Positions 1 to 6,940 are shown, numbered from the stretch's first letter. The stretch: DNA of 8,560 bases from Spirochaetales bacterium (GCA_002730475.1 PCAG01000054.1:1-8560), one strand, 5' to 3'. Made by a program: numbers and translations. The notes: a model not told the origin generated them from the letters alone.

Positions 1-1
1 C

Positions 2-904
2 CTTGCGGTCGGCAATCCTTTTGGTTTCGAATCTACGGTAACGGCTGGAATTATCAGCGCACTCGGTAGAAGAGGGGGCCCCGGTGAGAATATTAGCGAT
101 TTTATTCAGACCGACGCTGCTCTTAATAAGGGAAACAGCGGGGGCCCCTTGTTTAATTTAAGTGGTGAAATAGTTGGAGTTAATACTGCTATAGCTGCCA
201 AAGGGCAAGGTATTGGATTTGCGATTCCTATCAATATAGCTATTAATGTAATTGAAGAATTAAAAATAAACGGAAAAGTTCAAAGAGGTTGGTTAGGAGT
301 GCTGATTCAACCAATCAGCCACGAATTATCCGATTTATTAGAATTGAGATCAACCGATGGAGCCTTAGTGAGCGAAGTTGTTATTGATGGTCCTGCATTT
401 AAGGCGGGTCTCAAGAGGGGAGATATTATTTTATCTCTAAATAAAAAGAAAATTAAAAAAATGGAAGACTTGCCACGTAGTGTTGGTAAATTAAAACCAA
501 AAATGTTGGCCAAGCTTGAGGTTCTAAGAGACGGAAAAACAATAGATATCGGTGTGCAGCTTGGAACATTGCCAATTACTGAGATATCAAAAAAACAGAG
601 TACCGAATCTAGTAGCCTTGCTAGAAAAAAATTTGGTTTTGAAGTAAAAGAACTTCGCATTGATTCAGATTCTGTGGATAAGAAAGTTGTTATTGTGAAA
701 ACTTATCAGAATATGAATCCACCTAATGCACTATTCAAGGGAGATATCATTTTAGAAATTGACCGTCAAGTAGTTAATGATATAGAACAATTTGATTCTA
801 TAGTAAGCAAAATAAAGCCAAATAAAAATTGTCTATTTGTGATACAAAGACAATTTCAAAATAATCTTGTTACATTATACAAATCTATTAGGTCAACGAA
901 TTAG
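2..904 (+). CDS. Do/HtrA-family periplasmic serine protease, 5' end outside window
   Basis: The reading frame is open from base 2, giving 300 residues of the C-terminal part; the true start lies upstream. It opens with a trypsin-fold segment (LAVGNPFGF) and reaches the catalytic serine in GNSGGPL (Ser46 of the visible part, bases 137-139). The His and Asp of the triad must lie upstream. PDZ1 covers roughly residues 95-189 and begins with RGWLGV. A more divergent PDZ2 covers about 211-294 (FGFEV to the end). One protease domain plus two PDZ domains is the DegP/DegQ/MucD plan. Members of that family degrade or refold misfolded periplasmic proteins as oligomeric cages. The stop is TAG. The gene converges on the nuclease gene with 28 bases between stops. 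The first 150 bases are markedly GC-richer than the rest. DegP, DegQ and MucD cannot be told apart here, so no symbol is given. Confidence 0.93.
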   Translation, partial: LAVGNPFGFESTVTAGIISALGRRGGPGENISDFIQTDAALNKGNSGGPLFNLSGEIVGVNTAIAAKGQGIGFAIPINIAINVIEELKINGKVQRGWLGVLIQPISHELSDLLELRSTDGALVSEVVIDGPAFKAGLKRGDIILSLNKKKIKKMEDLPRSVGKLKPKMLAKLEVLRDGKTIDIGVQLGTLPITEISKKQSTESSSLARKKFGFEVKELRIDSDSVDKKVVIVKTYQNMNPPNALFKGDIILEIDRQVVNDIEQFDSIVSKIKPNKNCLFVIQRQFQNNLVTLYKSIRSTN

Positions 905-932
905 ATTTTACTGTGGAAATGTAGCAAATAAA

Positions 933-1325
933 TTACTTGCTCCAAGCGCACTGGAAAGCATACTTTTTATATATTTTGGCAAAACCATCAGCAACCATCT
1001 CTTCTTGGACATTTAATCCATCAGCAAACAGTTCTCCCACTGTTCTGCCATGACGATCTTTGCTGATTCTCTTGATATGTATTTCCTTTCCAGCAAGAAG
1101 ACTCCTTAAATGGTCTCTTGCTGCCCTTGCTTTTTCTGGAGCTGCCCTTATTCCTCTTAACTCTGGAGTATCAATGCAGGCCAAGCGAATTTTCTCTCCC
1201 TTACTTGAGGTGCAAGTATCTCCATCATAACAGTAGATAATTTTAATAATTTCATTCTGGGCCCATACATAGACCGGAATAAAAAAAATAAGGAACAATA
1301 TTAAAAATTTATACCTATGGGCCAT
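933..1325 (-). CDS. exported SNase-like (thermonuclease-family) nuclease, short C-terminus
   Basis: This gene encodes 130 residues. The N-terminus looks like a Sec signal peptide: basic HRYK, then a hydrophobic run at residues 7-20, with a likely cut after Ala22 (VWA|Q). The mature part carries the staphylococcal nuclease fold signature. These are DGDT (Asp36, Ca-binding), Arg47 and Asp52-Thr-Pro-Glu55 (RLACIDTPE), and Arg94 in DRHGR. They match Asp21, Arg35, Asp40, Glu43 and Arg87 of the S. aureus enzyme, so calcium-dependent phosphodiesterase activity is plausible. The chain stops after AFQCAWSK, where relatives continue with a helix rich in Glu, Ala and Arg ending near Gly-Leu-Trp. Neither other frame downstream restores that tail. 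The ATG shares one base with the thiG stop (TAATG) and has no clear ribosome site of its own, so translation is probably coupled. The role and the link to thiamin genes are unknown. Confidence 0.87.
   Translation of the reverse strand: MAHRYKFLILFLIFFIPVYVWAQNEIIKIIYCYDGDTCTSSKGEKIRLACIDTPELRGIRAAPEKARAARDHLRSLLAGKEIHIKRISKDRHGRTVGELFADGLNVQEEMVADGFAKIYKKYAFQCAWSK
938..970 (+). terminator. possible weak intrinsic terminator for the protease gene
   Basis: TGCTCCA at 938-944 can pair with TGG and AGCA at 952-960 around a 7-base loop. That gives a 7-bp stem with a 2-base bulge, followed within three bases by five T. It lies just past the protease stop and inside the 3' end of the opposing nuclease gene. 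The stem is imperfect and may only reflect nuclease codons, so support is weak. Confidence 0.25.
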
Positions 1326-2086
1326 TATTTACTAAAAGGTTTACCTTTGTTGCTTGTAGAAGCTACTGCGAAATTACGCTGTTCCATAAGCCCTGCTTTT
1401 ACAGAAGTCTGTACCGCCTTCATGCCAAGAGCTAGAGACTCAGCAAATCTCTCAGGAGATTCGGAATTTACTACAGCGGAATTAAGCAAAATTCCATCAA
1501 ATCCTAACTCAATTACTTGGCACACATGAGATATTCTACCTATTCCTGCATCTAAAATTAATGTTGTGTCAGGCAGTTCTTCTCTAATAGTTTTTAGCTT
1601 GGTAAGATTATCAAGCCCTCTACCTGACCCTATGTGCGAACCCCAGGGCATTACAACTTTGCATCCAAGAGTGTCCATCGATTTTGCAAATTTAAGATTA
1701 TCAGTAACATAAGGAAGAACTTTAAATCCCTTATTTAAAAGAATCTCTGTTGCTTTAATTGTACCTTTCATTGATGGCTTTAATGTTTTACTGTCTTCAA
1801 TTACTTCAAGTTTAATTAAATCCGTTTGGAAAAGTTCTCTAGCCATTTCGGCAGTTGTTACTGCCTCATCTACGGAATAACATCCAGCGGTGTTAGGTAA
1901 AACGTGACACTTTGTCTTCCTTATTACTTTAAGAAAGTCCTCGCTACCTGGAACAAGTCTTCTGACTGCTACTGTAATCATATTCGCCCCAGACTTTTTT
2001 ATGCAATTTCGAAATACCTTCGGAGAGGGATATCGAGAAGATCCTAGAATTATGTTGCTTTTAAGATTTAGATTGTAAATTTTCAT
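1325..2086 (-). CDS. thiG: thiazole synthase ThiG
   Basis: This gene encodes 253 residues, the usual length for ThiG. ThiG joins 1-deoxy-D-xylulose 5-phosphate, dehydroglycine and the sulfur of ThiS thiocarboxylate to make the thiazole phosphate of thiamin, in the cytoplasm. The TIM-barrel hallmarks appear in order: GSSRYPSP near the N-terminus, MITVAVRR (36-43), LPNTAGCYS (63-71), and LIKLEVIED (90-98), in which Lys92 should form the Schiff base with the sugar phosphate. These are followed by VLPYVTDN, VVMPWGSHIGSGRG, LILDAGIG and GILLNSAV. The C-terminus (RNFAVASTSNKGKPF) matches the family's closing segment. Its start lies three bases after the thiS stop. The upstream GGTGG, formed by the last thiS codons, is a suitable ribosome site. 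Genes for ThiF, ThiH or ThiO and ThiE are not in the window. Confidence 0.96.
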   Translation of the reverse strand: MKIYNLNLKSNIILGSSRYPSPKVFRNCIKKSGANMITVAVRRLVPGSEDFLKVIRKTKCHVLPNTAGCYSVDEAVTTAEMARELFQTDLIKLEVIEDSKTLKPSMKGTIKATEILLNKGFKVLPYVTDNLKFAKSMDTLGCKVVMPWGSHIGSGRGLDNLTKLKTIREELPDTTLILDAGIGRISHVCQVIELGFDGILLNSAVVNSESPERFAESLALGMKAVQTSVKAGLMEQRNFAVASTSNKGKPFSK

Positions 2087-2089
2087 CTT

Positions 2090-2293
2090 TTAACCACCAG
2101 GGTGGGGAGAAACAACTTCAATATTATCACCTGAATCAACTAATATTTCTTGATATCTTGATTTTGATATAAATTCTCCATTTAAAGCTACTGCAAAGCC
2201 CATTTCGAAGGAAAAATTTTCTCTTAGAAAATCGTAGAGATTTATATTTTTAGGTAACGTAATTTCTTCTCCGTTCAAATCGATTTTAATCAT
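2090..2293 (-). CDS. thiS: sulfur carrier protein ThiS
   Basis: This encodes a 67-residue ubiquitin-fold protein starting at the ATG at 2293 (MIKIDLNG). The frame can be opened two codons earlier at a TTG, but the ATG fits the family length better. The pattern is that of ThiS: an N-terminal beta strand, a short helix region (NLYDFLREN), AVALNGEFISKS, then DSGDNIEVVSPHPGG with the obligatory C-terminal Gly-Gly. In the known pathway ThiF adenylates this Gly-Gly end, it is converted to a thiocarboxylate, and the sulfur is passed to ThiG. The stop is three bases from thiG. No TPP riboswitch can fit or is seen in the 55 bases upstream. No Shine-Dalgarno sequence precedes the ATG. Confidence 0.92.
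   Translation of the reverse strand: MIKIDLNGEEITLPKNINLYDFLRENFSFEMGFAVALNGEFISKSRYQEILVDSGDNIEVVSPHPGG
2094..2098 (-). promoter_or_regulatory. Shine-Dalgarno-like GGTGG for thiG inside the thiS stop region
   Basis: On the minus strand GGTGG ends seven bases before the thiG ATG. It is formed by the two Gly codons (GGT GGT) that end ThiS. The GGTG part is complementary to the usual 16S anti-Shine-Dalgarno tail. It is the best ribosome-site candidate next to any start in this window and decides the thiG start. Confidence 0.45.
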
Positions 2294-2298
2294 AATCA

Positions 2299-2304
2299 AT
2301 TATA
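2299..2304 (-). promoter_or_regulatory. -10-like box for the thiS-thiG-nuclease unit
   Basis: A perfect TATAAT lies on the minus strand with only five bases between it and the thiS ATG. Transcription would start at or next to the ATG, giving a leaderless or nearly leaderless message. No good -35 hexamer is seen at 16-18 bases, and the region is AT-rich, so a chance match is possible. Confidence 0.4.
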
Positions 2305-2331
2305 AATGTAACTTAATTCCATCTTATTTTA

Positions 2332-2342
2332 TATGATATATT
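2332..2342 (+). promoter_or_regulatory. -10-like boxes for the PpiD-like gene
   Basis: Two overlapping candidates, TATGAT (2332-2337) and TATATT (2337-2342), precede the ATG at 2349 by 11 and 6 bases. Either would leave a very short or absent leader. No convincing -35 is visible. Support is only the match, its position in the divergent 55-base gap, and the lack of another place for a promoter. Confidence 0.3.
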
Positions 2343-2348
2343 CTACTA

Positions 2349-3881
2349 ATGTCTTTATCTATATTTAGTTCGCTAATATCGAAACTTATAATAGTGCTTC
2401 TGGCTCTAGGTCTTGTAATAAGTTTAGGCGTAGGATCCGATTATGTTAATTTTGGTATGCCTAAAAATGTTATTGCGGAAATTGACAATAACGAAATATC
2501 AAAGGAAGAATTTCAATATTTCAGAAACACTAGATTGTCTCAACTTCCAAAAGATATCTTGCAGGACAAAAAGGCCATTAATATTATAAATGAGCAAATT
2601 GTATACATGATTGCAACAAGAAAAGCATTGGCATCCAAAGCAAGAGAGTTAGGCTTCGTTGTAGCAGACAAGGAGCTAAGAAATAAAATTACGAATAGCG
2701 AATTGTTTAAGGATAAGGGTAAGTTTATAGGATTTGAATCTTATAAAACCAAAGTAAGAAATGTTTTTGGTCTGAGTGAGGACATATTTGAACAAATATT
2801 GATTGAGGAAATATTAAGTGATAAATTAAAATCTTTCTTATTGGCCTTTGTTTCTGTTTCAAAAGAAGAGATTGAGAATGAATTTGTTCTAAATCTTTCG
2901 AAAATAAACTTCTATCTAATAAGTGCAATTAACAACAAAGAAGATCTTCCTGATTTCTCTGAACAAGATATAGATAATTTTATTAAAAATGATAATAATC
3001 TCGATTATGATAGACAGTCTGTATTTACAATTTTCTCTATTGATTACGAAGATTTGACAAGTCAAATTCCAATATCACAAGAGGATATTAACAATTATAT
3101 TAAAAATTATCCGAATGAATTTGATGTCAAGAGCAATAATATGCAGGAAGAAAGAAAAAAGATAATCAAATTAATAAAAAAGAGAATTGCTAAAAACCTA
3201 TTCATTACGGAACTAAAAAAAATAAAAACCCTCATTGAAACAAGTACCTTTAATGATATTGCTGTAAATTACAAGAAAATCGATGAAATTTTCAAACTTA
3301 CACTTACGAATCCGTCAAGACAATTACCAAAACCTTTAATTAATGAGCTCGCAACTTCAGATTTCAGCACCAACAAGCCAAATGCATACTTTTTTGATGA
3401 GACGATATGGATAGTTAATCCAGAATCATATTTAAATAACAAGGAATACGCGATGGGAAAAATGATTAAAATCGCCGAAACAAAAAACCAAGTAAGGCTT
3501 CTAAATAAAATACTCAAGGATTCCTCAGAAAGCCCTGAAGAGATATTGGAAGCTATCAAAGACGATACTAATTATTCGTATGAATTCAAATATGATATAA
3601 GTCTTAGAGATTTTCAAAGAATTTTAGCTAGAAAAATAGATATGGAAAACTTTACCGACAAGAGATTCTTTGTTCCAAACATTTTTGGGGAAGAAGAAAA
3701 ATTCATAATATACATAGAAAAAATCCGAAAAGCCAACAGAGAATTTATATCATTTGATGAATTTAAAATACGAAATGCTCTACTTTCGAAAAAACAAAAA
3801 GATTTTATCAAACAATTCACTGATGATGTAATGCGGAAGTCAAAAATAGAACTGAATAACAAATATTTTGGTTATAAGTAA
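2349..3881 (+). CDS. membrane-anchored SurA/PpiD-like periplasmic folding factor without a clear PPIase domain
   Basis: This gene encodes 510 residues. One hydrophobic segment near residues 11-30 (KLIIVLLALGLVISLGVG) should anchor it in the inner membrane with the rest in the periplasm. Residues about 40-165 follow the SurA/PpiD N-terminal chaperone domain. They show VIAEIDNNEISKEEF, then NEQIVYMIATRKALASKA, LGFVVADKELRNKI, GKFIGFESYK and GLSEDIFEQIL, each matching PpiD landmarks. Residues 170-260 resemble the PpiD linker (two repeats of 'SxxDINNYI'). The central part, where E. coli PpiD (623 residues) has a parvulin domain, shows no recognisable parvulin motifs. From about 265 to 310 it is instead a charged helical stretch ending in FNDIAVNY. 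PpiD works at the Sec translocon exit, which fits a gene two places before secA. Isomerase activity is doubtful. There is no Shine-Dalgarno sequence at the ATG. Confidence 0.78.
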   Translation: MSLSIFSSLISKLIIVLLALGLVISLGVGSDYVNFGMPKNVIAEIDNNEISKEEFQYFRNTRLSQLPKDILQDKKAINIINEQIVYMIATRKALASKARELGFVVADKELRNKITNSELFKDKGKFIGFESYKTKVRNVFGLSEDIFEQILIEEILSDKLKSFLLAFVSVSKEEIENEFVLNLSKINFYLISAINNKEDLPDFSEQDIDNFIKNDNNLDYDRQSVFTIFSIDYEDLTSQIPISQEDINNYIKNYPNEFDVKSNNMQEERKKIIKLIKKRIAKNLFITELKKIKTLIETSTFNDIAVNYKKIDEIFKLTLTNPSRQLPKPLINELATSDFSTNKPNAYFFDETIWIVNPESYLNNKEYAMGKMIKIAETKNQVRLLNKILKDSSESPEEILEAIKDDTNYSYEFKYDISLRDFQRILARKIDMENFTDKRFFVPNIFGEEEKFIIYIEKIRKANREFISFDEFKIRNALLSKKQKDFIKQFTDDVMRKSKIELNNKYFGYK

Positions 3882-3927
3882 AATACATTAAATATAAATC
3901 ACAATTTATGATTATTAGCGCCTTTAC

Positions 3928-3955
3928 TTGCAAAGTATATATATTGTTTTATTAT
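3928..3955 (+). promoter_or_regulatory. possible promoter before smc
   Basis: TTGCAA (3928-3933) and TATTAT (3950-3955) are spaced 16 bases apart in the 82-base gap between the PpiD-like gene and smc. Transcription would begin within a base or two of the smc ATG at 3964. The match is fair but the gap is very AT-rich. Read-through from the upstream gene is equally possible. Confidence 0.25.
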
Positions 3956-3963
3956 TGCTAAAA

Positions 3964-6918
3964 ATGAGAATAAAATCCTTATCCATCAAAGGATTCAAAA
4001 CGTTCTATGAAAAATCTATCATAGAATTTGATTCCAAGATTTCCGCCATTGTTGGTCCAAATGGTTGCGGTAAAACGAATATATTAGATGCTTTACGTTG
4101 GGTATTGGGGGAACAAAATCCCAGAATTCTAAGGTCCGATTCGATGTCTCAAATAATATCAGATGGAAATGATAATCTACCAAAGCATAATTTTGCGGAA
4201 GTTTCTCTCTTAATAGACGGCCATCATAAAGATTTTGCTGAAATGGAAATCAAAAGACGACTCTATAGAACGGGTGAAAGTGAGTACTATTTGAATAATC
4301 AACAGTGTAGATTGAAAGACATAACAGACACTGTTATGTCTTTTGGTGTAGGATCAAGAAGTTTTACGGTAATACCACAAGGACAAATCGAAACTTATAT
4401 CACGGCAAGACCCGAAGAAAAGAGACAACTAATTGATGATGTAGCAGGTTTGGCCAAATATAAAACTCGACGAGCTGAAACTGAGAGAAAAATTTTATTA
4501 ATAAAAGATAATCTTGAAAAAACGAAATATGTTCAGTCAGAAATAGAACAACAAAAAGACCTGTTGCAAGAACAAGCAAAGAAGGCTGATGAATATACGA
4601 ATTTAGTTAATCAATTTAAAAATCTAGAAACGCTTTTTTACAAAAAACGCTATAAAGATTTAAGTTCTAAATTAATTTCGGCTCAAAATGAAAAAAGTTT
4701 ATTTCAGGAGACGCTGGATGAAGTTAAACGAGAAAAAAAGGAAATCAAAAACGATATAGAAACTAGCACTGTCAGCCAAGTAAAATTAAAAAAGGATTTA
4801 GATAATCTTAATAGCAACCTTCTTGATAACAAACAAGAAGAGCTAAAGCTTATATCGAATAATAAAACACTTGAGATAGAAACAAATTTGTTAATTGAGG
4901 AACTTGAACGATCAAAATCAAACAATTACGAACTAAAAGAAGAGCTATCCTCTCTGGAAATTGAGATTAAAGATATAAAAGAAAACTATGATTCAAATGA
5001 TTTGGATATGAGCATAAAAAACCAATTAGAATTGGAAGCAATTAAGAAGAAGTGCTTATCAAACAAGAAAGAAGAAACGGATAAATTAGAAGTAATTCGA
5101 GATAATTTACAAACCATCAATAAAAAATATCTAGAATTAAATGCTGAAATAAAAGCCACCGAATCCAGAATGATGCTTTTAGAGAATATCGAATCTACCT
5201 ATGGTTGGTTGCCGGAAGGAATAAGAAACTTTGTGCAAAATTTAAAAGGGAAAGATGTTGACGGTATTTTGTCAGATTATATACGGCCTAAAGATGGATA
5301 CGAAAAAGCAGTCGAATCTGCACTCGGAGAAAAATTAAAATGGATATTAATTAGTGATCATGGAGATACTATTGCAACTATAAAGGAGTTTAAAGAAAAT
5401 TGTACTGGCAAGGGCACTTTTATCTCATTAGACAATAGAAAAGTAGCTGGCGCTAGCACCAATCTTAATTGTAAAACAATAATGGATTGCATTGACTGCG
5501 ATCAGCAAAATAGGCCATTTCTCGCATCTATATTTGGAGATACTTATATCGTAGACAATGTTGCTGATGCTTTAATGGAGCGACGCAATAATCCAGGGTG
5601 CAATTTTGTTACTACAGATGGAGAATTCTTTGATTCTAATGGCTCGATAACAGTTGGCTCTGCGCCTGATAGTATTTTGCAGATTAAAGATGAAATAAGA
5701 AATTTGTCAAATCAAAAGAGTGTCTACGAGAAAGAGATTGATTTAATAACTTTGGATATTAAAAGAACCGAAGAAGAAATATTCGATATAAATAATAGAA
5801 TTGCTTCGTTTGATAGTGAAATTGAGGCTGCGGGAATATACCAATCTGCCGGTATTGGGAAAATTAATGACAAAATTATAAAAATAAAAGACAAAATTCG
5901 TATTGTAACGTCAAGGATTATTAAGCTAGAAGACAAAATTGAATCTAATACTAATAAACTTAATATAGTTGGGAACGACTTGCCTATATCAAAAGAAAAC
6001 GAAGATAAAATAAAAGATAAGATTGACAGATTAAAGATTGAAATTGGTAATAACGAATCGGAGATTCAGCGATTAAATGAAGTTGTCTTATCCAAAGATG
6101 AAATGATTGATCAAAAAAGAGTTGAATCTATAAATTTTGATTCTAACATTCAAAAAATACAGCTAGAGATCGACCAATTGCTAGAGAACTCGAATCTTGG
6201 GAGTGAAGATCGTGATATATCTTCCATAACTAACGAGGAAGAACAGAAGATGGCAGAATTTCAGAGGGAGGGATCTCTTTCGAAATCAAAATTTTATAAA
6301 CTACAGAAATCAATTGACGATTTTGGACCAGTTAATTTGCTAGCACCCGATGAATACAGTCGATTAGAAGATAGATACAATTTTATTAATAACCAAGTAA
6401 ATGATTTATACACCTCTCTCAATAATCTAGAAAAAACTATGAAGAAAATTGATGAAGAATCAGAGACTACATTTATCGAAACATTTAACAAGATTAGCAA
6501 CAAATATGACGAGTCTATTAAAAGATTGTTTGGAGGCGGTGAGGGGAAATTGATTCTAACTAATCCAGATTCGATAAAAGATTCAGGAGTTGAAGTAATG
6601 CTGAAGATAGGTTTGAAACGATATAGGACCTTGAAGTCGTATTCGGGAGGCGAAAGAGCACTAGCAGGAATTGCATTATTGTTATCTGCTTATTTTGTGA
6701 AGCCAGCTCCTTTCCTACTTCTTGATGAAGTCGATGCGCCTCTTGATGATAAAAATATTTCTAAATTTGGAGAGATGCTCGAAGAGATTTCTAAAGAATC
6801 TCAAATAGCGATTATTACTCATAATAAGGGAACCATGAGATATGGAAGTAAATTAATAGGTGTGACATCTAAACTCGAAGGAATAAGCGAAGTCGTTCCA
6901 GTTGACTTGCCCGGATAA
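3964..6918 (+). CDS. smc: chromosome partition/condensation protein SMC, short-armed form
   Basis: This encodes 984 residues from the ATG at 3964 (MRIKSLSIKGFKTF). An in-frame TTG 36 bases earlier adds a hydrophobic run foreign to the family. SMC is the ATPase of bacterial condensin and works with ScpA and ScpB on the nucleoid. The N-terminal head has Walker A GPNGCGKT (31-38), Arg57 in ILRSDS, and the Q-loop region VIPQGQIE (136-143). Coiled coil follows from about 170 to 410. The hinge lies at about 415-575, then coil returns to about 780. The C-terminal head begins near FGPVN (787-791), with signature YSGGERA (893-899), Walker B LLLDEVDAPLDD (918-929) and H-loop His953. Bacterial SMCs usually have about 1150-1190 residues, and the missing length is in the arms. 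The hinge has only one glycine of each conserved pair and five cysteines. Both ATPase halves look intact. secA follows after 22 bases. Confidence 0.95.
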   Translation: MRIKSLSIKGFKTFYEKSIIEFDSKISAIVGPNGCGKTNILDALRWVLGEQNPRILRSDSMSQIISDGNDNLPKHNFAEVSLLIDGHHKDFAEMEIKRRLYRTGESEYYLNNQQCRLKDITDTVMSFGVGSRSFTVIPQGQIETYITARPEEKRQLIDDVAGLAKYKTRRAETERKILLIKDNLEKTKYVQSEIEQQKDLLQEQAKKADEYTNLVNQFKNLETLFYKKRYKDLSSKLISAQNEKSLFQETLDEVKREKKEIKNDIETSTVSQVKLKKDLDNLNSNLLDNKQEELKLISNNKTLEIETNLLIEELERSKSNNYELKEELSSLEIEIKDIKENYDSNDLDMSIKNQLELEAIKKKCLSNKKEETDKLEVIRDNLQTINKKYLELNAEIKATESRMMLLENIESTYGWLPEGIRNFVQNLKGKDVDGILSDYIRPKDGYEKAVESALGEKLKWILISDHGDTIATIKEFKENCTGKGTFISLDNRKVAGASTNLNCKTIMDCIDCDQQNRPFLASIFGDTYIVDNVADALMERRNNPGCNFVTTDGEFFDSNGSITVGSAPDSILQIKDEIRNLSNQKSVYEKEIDLITLDIKRTEEEIFDINNRIASFDSEIEAAGIYQSAGIGKINDKIIKIKDKIRIVTSRIIKLEDKIESNTNKLNIVGNDLPISKENEDKIKDKIDRLKIEIGNNESEIQRLNEVVLSKDEMIDQKRVESINFDSNIQKIQLEIDQLLENSNLGSEDRDISSITNEEEQKMAEFQREGSLSKSKFYKLQKSIDDFGPVNLLAPDEYSRLEDRYNFINNQVNDLYTSLNNLEKTMKKIDEESETTFIETFNKISNKYDESIKRLFGGGEGKLILTNPDSIKDSGVEVMLKIGLKRYRTLKSYSGGERALAGIALLLSAYFVKPAPFLLLDEVDAPLDDKNISKFGEMLEEISKESQIAIITHNKGTMRYGSKLIGVTSKLEGISEVVPVDLPG

Positions 6919-6940
6919 CGTTTAAATTTTCTATGGTGTA

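Noticed and set aside
307..660. 117-codon minus-strand frame inside the protease gene
   Set aside because: It is antisense to a clear PDZ coding region, its translation has no recognisable domain, and it has no ribosome site.
1317..1529. 70-codon plus-strand frame across the nuclease/thiG junction
   Set aside because: It lies antisense to ThiG, which is conserved throughout, and its translation looks like a shadow of the real gene.
2294..2348. TPP riboswitch upstream of thiS
   Set aside because: Only 55 bases separate thiS from the divergent gene, too few for the aptamer, and the conserved CTGAGA and ACCCTTTGAACCTGAT-type elements are absent.
3269..3862. Two hydrophobic minus-strand frames opposite the PpiD-like gene that look like small membrane proteins
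   Set aside because: Antisense of Lys- and Glu-rich AT-rich genes reads as Phe, Leu, Ile and Ser, so hydrophobicity is an artefact; similar shadows occur opposite smc.
3894..3909. Hairpin ATAAAT-caca-ATTTAT after the PpiD-like gene as a terminator
   Set aside because: The stem is all A-T, six base pairs long, and has no T-run after it, so it is too weak to call.
3928..3963. Twelve-residue hydrophobic N-terminal extension of SMC from a TTG codon
   Set aside because: SMC proteins start at the MRIKSLSIKGFK-type strand, and an export-like extension makes no sense for a cytosolic ATPase. The ATG at 3964 is preferred.
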